DNA of 9,201 nucleotides from assembly GCA_028694115.1 (NCBI GenBank), contig JAQUUB010000143.1, forward strand, positions 1-9,201, in the 5' to 3' direction. Shown here piece by piece: positions 6,446 to 9,201 of this stretch. Within the stretch, counting starts at the first letter, position 1, and each line of letters opens with the position of its first letter. This stretch comes from Lachnospiraceae bacterium (GTDB taxonomy: Bacteria > Bacillota_A > Clostridia > Lachnospirales > Lachnospiraceae). The notes beneath the pieces were generated by a model that was not told the origin of the DNA, did no database searches, and was given only the letters and a program-made list of their open reading frames with translations. The translations under genes were made by a program, and so were the position numbers.

Positions 6446-6474
6446 AAAAATACAGCCAGAAACAAATCCGACTG
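6446..6474 (-). terminator. Terminator-like hairpin after repA
   Basis: A 7-bp stem (CAGTCGG with CTGGCTG, two G-U pairs) has an 8-nt loop. TA and a run of five T follow on the minus strand. It begins 2 nt after the repA stop and ends just before the ribosome binding site of the next gene. Its sequence resembles the hairpin at 7552-7588. Confidence 0.6.
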
Positions 6475-6476
6475 CG

Positions 6477-7337
6477 CTAAATTTTTCCTGTAGCCATATC
6501 ATTATTGACCAAGGATTGATAATAGTTACTGATGGTTAATGGTGCATTGTATAATGATGCAAGTAAATATGCTTTTATACTTCTGACTTTGGTTGTATTC
6601 TCTTTCATACAGCTTAGTACGAATTGAATATGACTAGAATCCAGCTTCATGAACTTACTTTTTACTACATTTGCCGATTTATCATCCCCCGATATGCGAA
6701 TCGTCTGACTGGTTGTACATACGGTATCCACAATAAGCTCAAAAATCTCATCTATTAATCCACAATCAAATGGATTTTGCTCTTTTAACCATTTAATACA
6801 TAAAGTATCGATAAAATAGGATGTATAATCTCGCCTCTCTTCCTCTCTCTCTGAAAGAATGAAATGAGTATTACTAAAATCAGTATTATTACTATCAGTA
6901 TTATTACATCGTAGATTTTCCGACTCTTGACTCGTACTTTTTCCGGTACCAGACTCGGAATCTTTCCGATTCTGCACTCGTAGTATTTCCGAGTTAATAA
7001 AATTCTTTACATAGATAATGATAGGTTTTCCCTGACCCTGGCGTTTTCTTTCGATCAAGCCAAAATTCTCAAGCTCCACAAACAGCTTTGTTGCTGTTTT
7101 ATCTGTGATGCCAAGTGCCTCCATTGCACTATTTAAAGTACAGATGATATATACCCGGCCTTTCTCATCGAACCACCCACTCTTTTTAGAAAGAGAAACC
7201 CTGTCTAGCAATATTCCATATAAAGTTCTCGCATCCCTGGAAAGCCTTGCAAATCTTTTGTCTGTGTAGAATACCTTAGGCGTTCTGTAGAATACAAACT
7301 GATCCGACTGTTCTCCATAAAAGTAGCCGAAGCCCAT
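6477..7337 (-). CDS. repA: RepA_N-type replication initiator protein
   Basis: A 286-residue initiator of the replication initiator protein A N-terminal family. The N-terminal domain (about residues 8-110) has the family signature: FVFYRTPKVFY, then FARLSRDARTLYGILLDRVSLS, then a winged helix with ALGITDKTATKLFVELENFGLIERKRQGQGKP. The linker (about 117-160) is low in complexity, with Asn-Asn-Thr-Asp repeats. The C-terminal part (about 170-286) resembles the DUF6017-type end of initiators from Clostridia elements. It likely binds an origin and starts replication of the excised element. The DNA coding for the linker carries 23-bp iterons and AT-rich repeats, so the origin is probably inside the gene. 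ATG at 7337 lies 2 nt after the stop of the Cys-rich gene with AGAGGG upstream, suggesting coupled translation. Confidence 0.9.
   Translation of the reverse strand: MGFGYFYGEQSDQFVFYRTPKVFYTDKRFARLSRDARTLYGILLDRVSLSKKSGWFDEKGRVYIICTLNSAMEALGITDKTATKLFVELENFGLIERKRQGQGKPIIIYVKNFINSEILRVQNRKDSESGTGKSTSQESENLRCNNTDSNNTDFSNTHFILSEREEERRDYTSYFIDTLCIKWLKEQNPFDCGLIDEIFELIVDTVCTTSQTIRISGDDKSANVVKSKFMKLDSSHIQFVLSCMKENTTKVRSIKAYLLASLYNAPLTISNYYQSLVNNDMATGKI
6866..6910. repeat. AT-rich 15-bp direct repeats inside repA, possible unwinding element
   Basis: Three 15-bp units lie end to end at 6866-6880, 6881-6895 and 6896-6910. The last two start with the same 12 bases, CAGTATTATTAC; the first is a looser copy. 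They encode NNTDS, NNTDF and SNTHF. The period of 15 is a multiple of 3, so a protein-level repeat could also explain them. They lie directly next to the iterons, as an unwinding element does in many origins. Confidence 0.6.
6917..6996. repeat. Iteron array inside repA (23-bp period), probable replication origin
   Basis: Copies of TTTCCGAyTCtgnACTCGtA (plus strand) begin at 6917, 6940, 6963 and 6986, exactly 23 bp apart. By hand, the first and third copies match at 17 of 20 bases, the first and second at 14 of 20, and the fourth is a half copy that keeps TTTCCGA. Because 23 is not a multiple of 3, each copy is read in a different frame and the protein is not repetitive, so the DNA itself appears to be selected. 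RepA_N plasmids are known to have their origin in the middle of the rep gene. RepA binding is inferred. Confidence 0.75.
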
Positions 7338-7339
7338 AT

Positions 7340-7525
7340 TTACCCTCTTTTCTTCTGTTCACTAAGAATCTTAGCCATACATGGAAAACAAAAAGCTCTG
7401 TTTCTTCCATATGGACACTCTGTTTTACAATTCTGTGGATGTGCAATCTGTGAACCCACACTAGCCACACCAGTTGCTACTATCTGACCTGTGCTTACCT
7501 GTTTTACGTTATATTCTCTAGACAT
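7340..7525 (-). CDS. Small cysteine-rich protein, 61 residues
   Basis: A 61-residue basic protein of unknown function. Its second half has four cysteines in the pattern C-x3-C-x9-C-x2-C (residues 33-49, CKTECPYGRNRAFCFPC), which could bind one zinc ion. The N-terminus (MSREYNVKQVSTGQIVATG) resembles a small beta hairpin. ATG at 7525 has a very good TTAGGAGGAAACGAA leader. It ends 2 nt before repA, so the two are translationally coupled and the protein may act in replication control; this rests on position only. It follows a terminator-like hairpin after the ArdA/DUF5688 gene. Confidence 0.72.
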   Translation of the reverse strand: MSREYNVKQVSTGQIVATGVASVGSQIAHPQNCKTECPYGRNRAFCFPCMAKILSEQKKRG

Positions 7526-7551
7526 TTCGTTTCCTCCTAAATTTCTGCATC

Positions 7552-7588
7552 AAAAAATGCCAGCCAGTGACAAATTCCACCAACTGAC
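7552..7588 (-). terminator. Strong terminator-like hairpin after the ArdA/DUF5688 gene
   Basis: An 11-bp stem (GTCAGTTGGTG with CACTGGCTGGC, including G-U pairs) has an 8-nt loop, then one A and six T on the minus strand. It begins 11 nt after the stop codon of the upstream gene. It is the best intrinsic terminator in the window, yet the next gene starts only about 27 nt later with no clear promoter. Confidence 0.72.
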
Positions 7589-7599
7589 GCTCCAATATA

Positions 7600-9201
7600 C
7601 TAGATAGCTTCGCCACCTTTATCTTTGCCTGCTACTTTTTCTACAGCCTCTTTCTTTGGCTGTTTTGCTACTTCATCTTTCTTTGCTTTCAGATCACCTA
7701 ATACAGATTCCTTATCAGCTTTTTTTTCTTCCATTGCTGCTTCCTTTTCATTCTGTCTTTCAACAAACTTCTCTCCCAGCTCAAATAACTTTTCCTGTGC
7801 ATCATAATGGTAAACATTATCACTAAGGCGTTCCTCTGGTGCTACCTGTGTGCTGTTTACTTCCCTTACCATGCTTTCTAATTCATGAAGATCAGCATTT
7901 CCATCATCTGGAATAATCAGAATCTCATGCAAACTGGATGGTAAGATAAAAAAGGAACCGCCCACTCTTTCTGCAGCCTCTTCCATAAAATTTTCATAGG
8001 CAAGAACACCAGCTCCGTGAATCTTATCTGGAACTGTAGCCACAAACATGTGATCCTCTTCATCAAGAGGAATTCCCATCATTTCTGCCTCTTCTCTACC
8101 CATCATTTCCACCATGATTTCATTCATACCGGTAATGACTACTGGCTTTAACTGTGGAGCATTCTCCATAGCATCCGCATGAAGTTGCTCTGGATTTACG
8201 CCCATTACATCCAACATATGATTAGTTACTACAATAGAAGCACGACTATCTTCATTGTTTTCCATCACAAATCGATACACAACGGACAAATCTTCCATAT
8301 CCTTATGAGGCACATCCGAAAGCAATGTTTTATTTGTATCTGTGCCCACAACTTCCATCACAAGCTTATCTTTCATCTGAGAATAATCTGTTAAGGAAGA
8401 AACATCAATTGATGGAGTCTGTTCAATCCCATCAGCAAAAGTATTAACAGCTCTTTGTACTACTTCGTTATAATCCTGACCGTCTTCTACTGCACGGAAG
8501 AACATTTCTAAACTGGTATTAATACCAATATTGCTTCCTTCTGGTGTAATTGCAATGGACTCATAACTCTCATTTAATTTGGTTGTCTGCTGTGTTGTAA
8601 TATTTACATCTTCGATGCCTCTTTCATAAAGACCTTTTCTTACATCTTCAATAAAATTCTCTTTAAAATTTTCGTAATCCATATTTTCCCTCTTTTTTTC
8701 ATTTACTGTTTCTGAGTGATTAAATAACCTGTATTCTTCTGGAATGTTCTTAAGATCCCCATCGTAATACTCTTGAAAAGTATCTTGGGTGTCTCTCACA
8801 TATCCATAATCTGTAAAATCTCCCGATTCTTCCAAAGCAACATCTCTACCATAAGCTTCATAATCGATATAATTCAGTAAATTCTCTGGAACTTTCAACG
8901 CATGTAATTCTTCGATGCAATAACGCCCCAAATCTTCATGACTGAATGTATCCGGATAGACATCATATTTATCCAGATTATCAACTAGATTAATCAAATC
9001 CTTAATGCTATTGGTGTAATCGCTGACCTGCATTGCTGCCTGGAAATGTAGATATTCATAATCACCTAACTCCTCTAATTCAGAAGCAAGATAATTCAAT
9101 TCTTCCAGATTTTCGTATTCACCTAATTTAGAAGCAAGACCATCAACGTAGCAATCATAATCAGAAATAAACCATTCTTCATAAGAATTACCGTATTCGT
9201 C
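7600..9201 (-). CDS. ArdA antirestriction domain fused to DUF5688 domain (N-terminus off the window)
   Basis: The frame is open to the window edge and encodes at least 533 residues. The first about 170 visible residues match an ArdA antirestriction protein: EEWFISDYD, GLASKLGEYENLEELNYLASELEEL, YDVYPDTFSHEDLGRYCIEEL and the YEAYGRDVALEESGDFTDYGYV region. ArdA proteins are acidic DNA mimics that block type I restriction enzymes, protecting incoming element DNA. From the Met at 8682 on, about 360 residues match DUF5688 (MDYENFKENFIEDV, later FMEEAAERVGGSFFILPSSLHEILIIPDD), ending in a charged, Lys- and Glu-rich tail. An AGAGGG motif 6 nt before that Met could allow separate DUF5688 synthesis. 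A TTG at 9099 is only an internal codon. In relatives I recall the two parts as separate genes, so this may be a fusion. Confidence 0.85.
   Translation of the reverse strand, partial: DEYGNSYEEWFISDYDCYVDGLASKLGEYENLEELNYLASELEELGDYEYLHFQAAMQVSDYTNSIKDLINLVDNLDKYDVYPDTFSHEDLGRYCIEELHALKVPENLLNYIDYEAYGRDVALEESGDFTDYGYVRDTQDTFQEYYDGDLKNIPEEYRLFNHSETVNEKKRENMDYENFKENFIEDVRKGLYERGIEDVNITTQQTTKLNESYESIAITPEGSNIGINTSLEMFFRAVEDGQDYNEVVQRAVNTFADGIEQTPSIDVSSLTDYSQMKDKLVMEVVGTDTNKTLLSDVPHKDMEDLSVVYRFVMENNEDSRASIVVTNHMLDVMGVNPEQLHADAMENAPQLKPVVITGMNEIMVEMMGREEAEMMGIPLDEEDHMFVATVPDKIHGAGVLAYENFMEEAAERVGGSFFILPSSLHEILIIPDDGNADLHELESMVREVNSTQVAPEERLSDNVYHYDAQEKLFELGEKFVERQNEKEAAMEEKKADKESVLGDLKAKKDEVAKQPKKEAVEKVAGKDKGGEAI
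8682..8698 (-). promoter_or_regulatory. Possible internal ribosome binding site and start for DUF5688
   Basis: Inside the fused frame, the minus strand reads AAAAAAAGAGGGAAAAT directly before the ATG at 8682. This AG-rich motif is spaced correctly for translation start and sits exactly at the joint of the ArdA and DUF5688 parts. It suggests a second product of about 360 residues, or the remains of a former gene start. Confidence 0.45.

Noticed and set aside
6917..6996. CRISPR-like interpretation of the regular 23-bp repeats
   Set aside because: The motif fills almost the whole period, leaving about 3 bp between copies, so there are no spacers, and the array lies inside a coding gene.
7276..7470. 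64-codon minus-strand frame across the Cys-rich gene and the start of repA
   Set aside because: It overlaps two well-supported genes in another frame, has no good ribosome binding site, and its sequence shows no domain.
8179..8394. Plus-strand frames opposite ArdA/DUF5688, virD4 and other genes
   Set aside because: All lie antisense to confident coding regions, lack ribosome binding sites and look like translated shadows.

Overview
The window is about 9.2 kb of conjugation and maintenance genes from an integrative and conjugative element of the Tn1549/CTn type. The host is probably a low-GC Clostridia (Lachnospiraceae-like) bacterium. This rests on the gene families and their order (ArdA/DUF5688, RepA_N-type initiator, DUF3801/PcfB, VirD4/TcpA coupling protein, Maff2, TrbL/VirB6-like protein, PrgI, VirB4), the AT-rich sequence, strong AGGAGG ribosome binding sites and frequent TTG starts. 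All genes lie on the minus strand, so transcription runs from high to low coordinates.

In transcription order: (1) 9201-7600 is one open frame that joins an ArdA antirestriction domain (its N-terminus is off the window) to a DUF5688 domain; a ribosome-binding-like site and an ATG sit at the joint. A strong terminator-like hairpin follows. (2) 7525-6477 holds a 61-aa cysteine-rich protein and, 2 nt later, a RepA-type replication initiator. The middle of repA carries an array of 23-bp iterons next to AT-rich 15-bp repeats, which looks like a replication origin. A second terminator-like hairpin follows. (3) 6434-5366 holds three small closely packed genes: a protein of unknown function, a DUF4406/DUF7768-like Rossmann protein and a possible DUF5720-like protein. 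(4) 5351-3094 holds the DUF3801/PcfB-like protein overlapping the VirD4 coupling ATPase by 4 nt. (5) 3093-2353 is a leader region rich in hairpins, with a possible 24-codon ORF, followed by two tandem Maff2 genes that encode identical 70-aa proteins from different DNA. (6) 2341-112 holds the TrbL/VirB6-like channel protein, PrgI and the N-terminal 330 codons of VirB4. (7) 111-1 looks like the 5' end of a group II intron that interrupts virB4 inside a conserved stretch.

Together the genes make the inner-membrane core of a Gram-positive type IV secretion machine (VirB4, PrgI/VirB3, VirB6, Maff2, VirD4), a relaxosome-coupling factor (PcfB), and functions that protect and copy the element in a new host (ArdA, RepA). 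The most notable points are the iteron array inside repA, the intron split of virB4, the two Maff2 copies that differ only by synonymous changes, and the terminator-like hairpins inside a co-oriented gene cluster, which suggest readthrough control. No stretch longer than about 210 bp lacks a gene.
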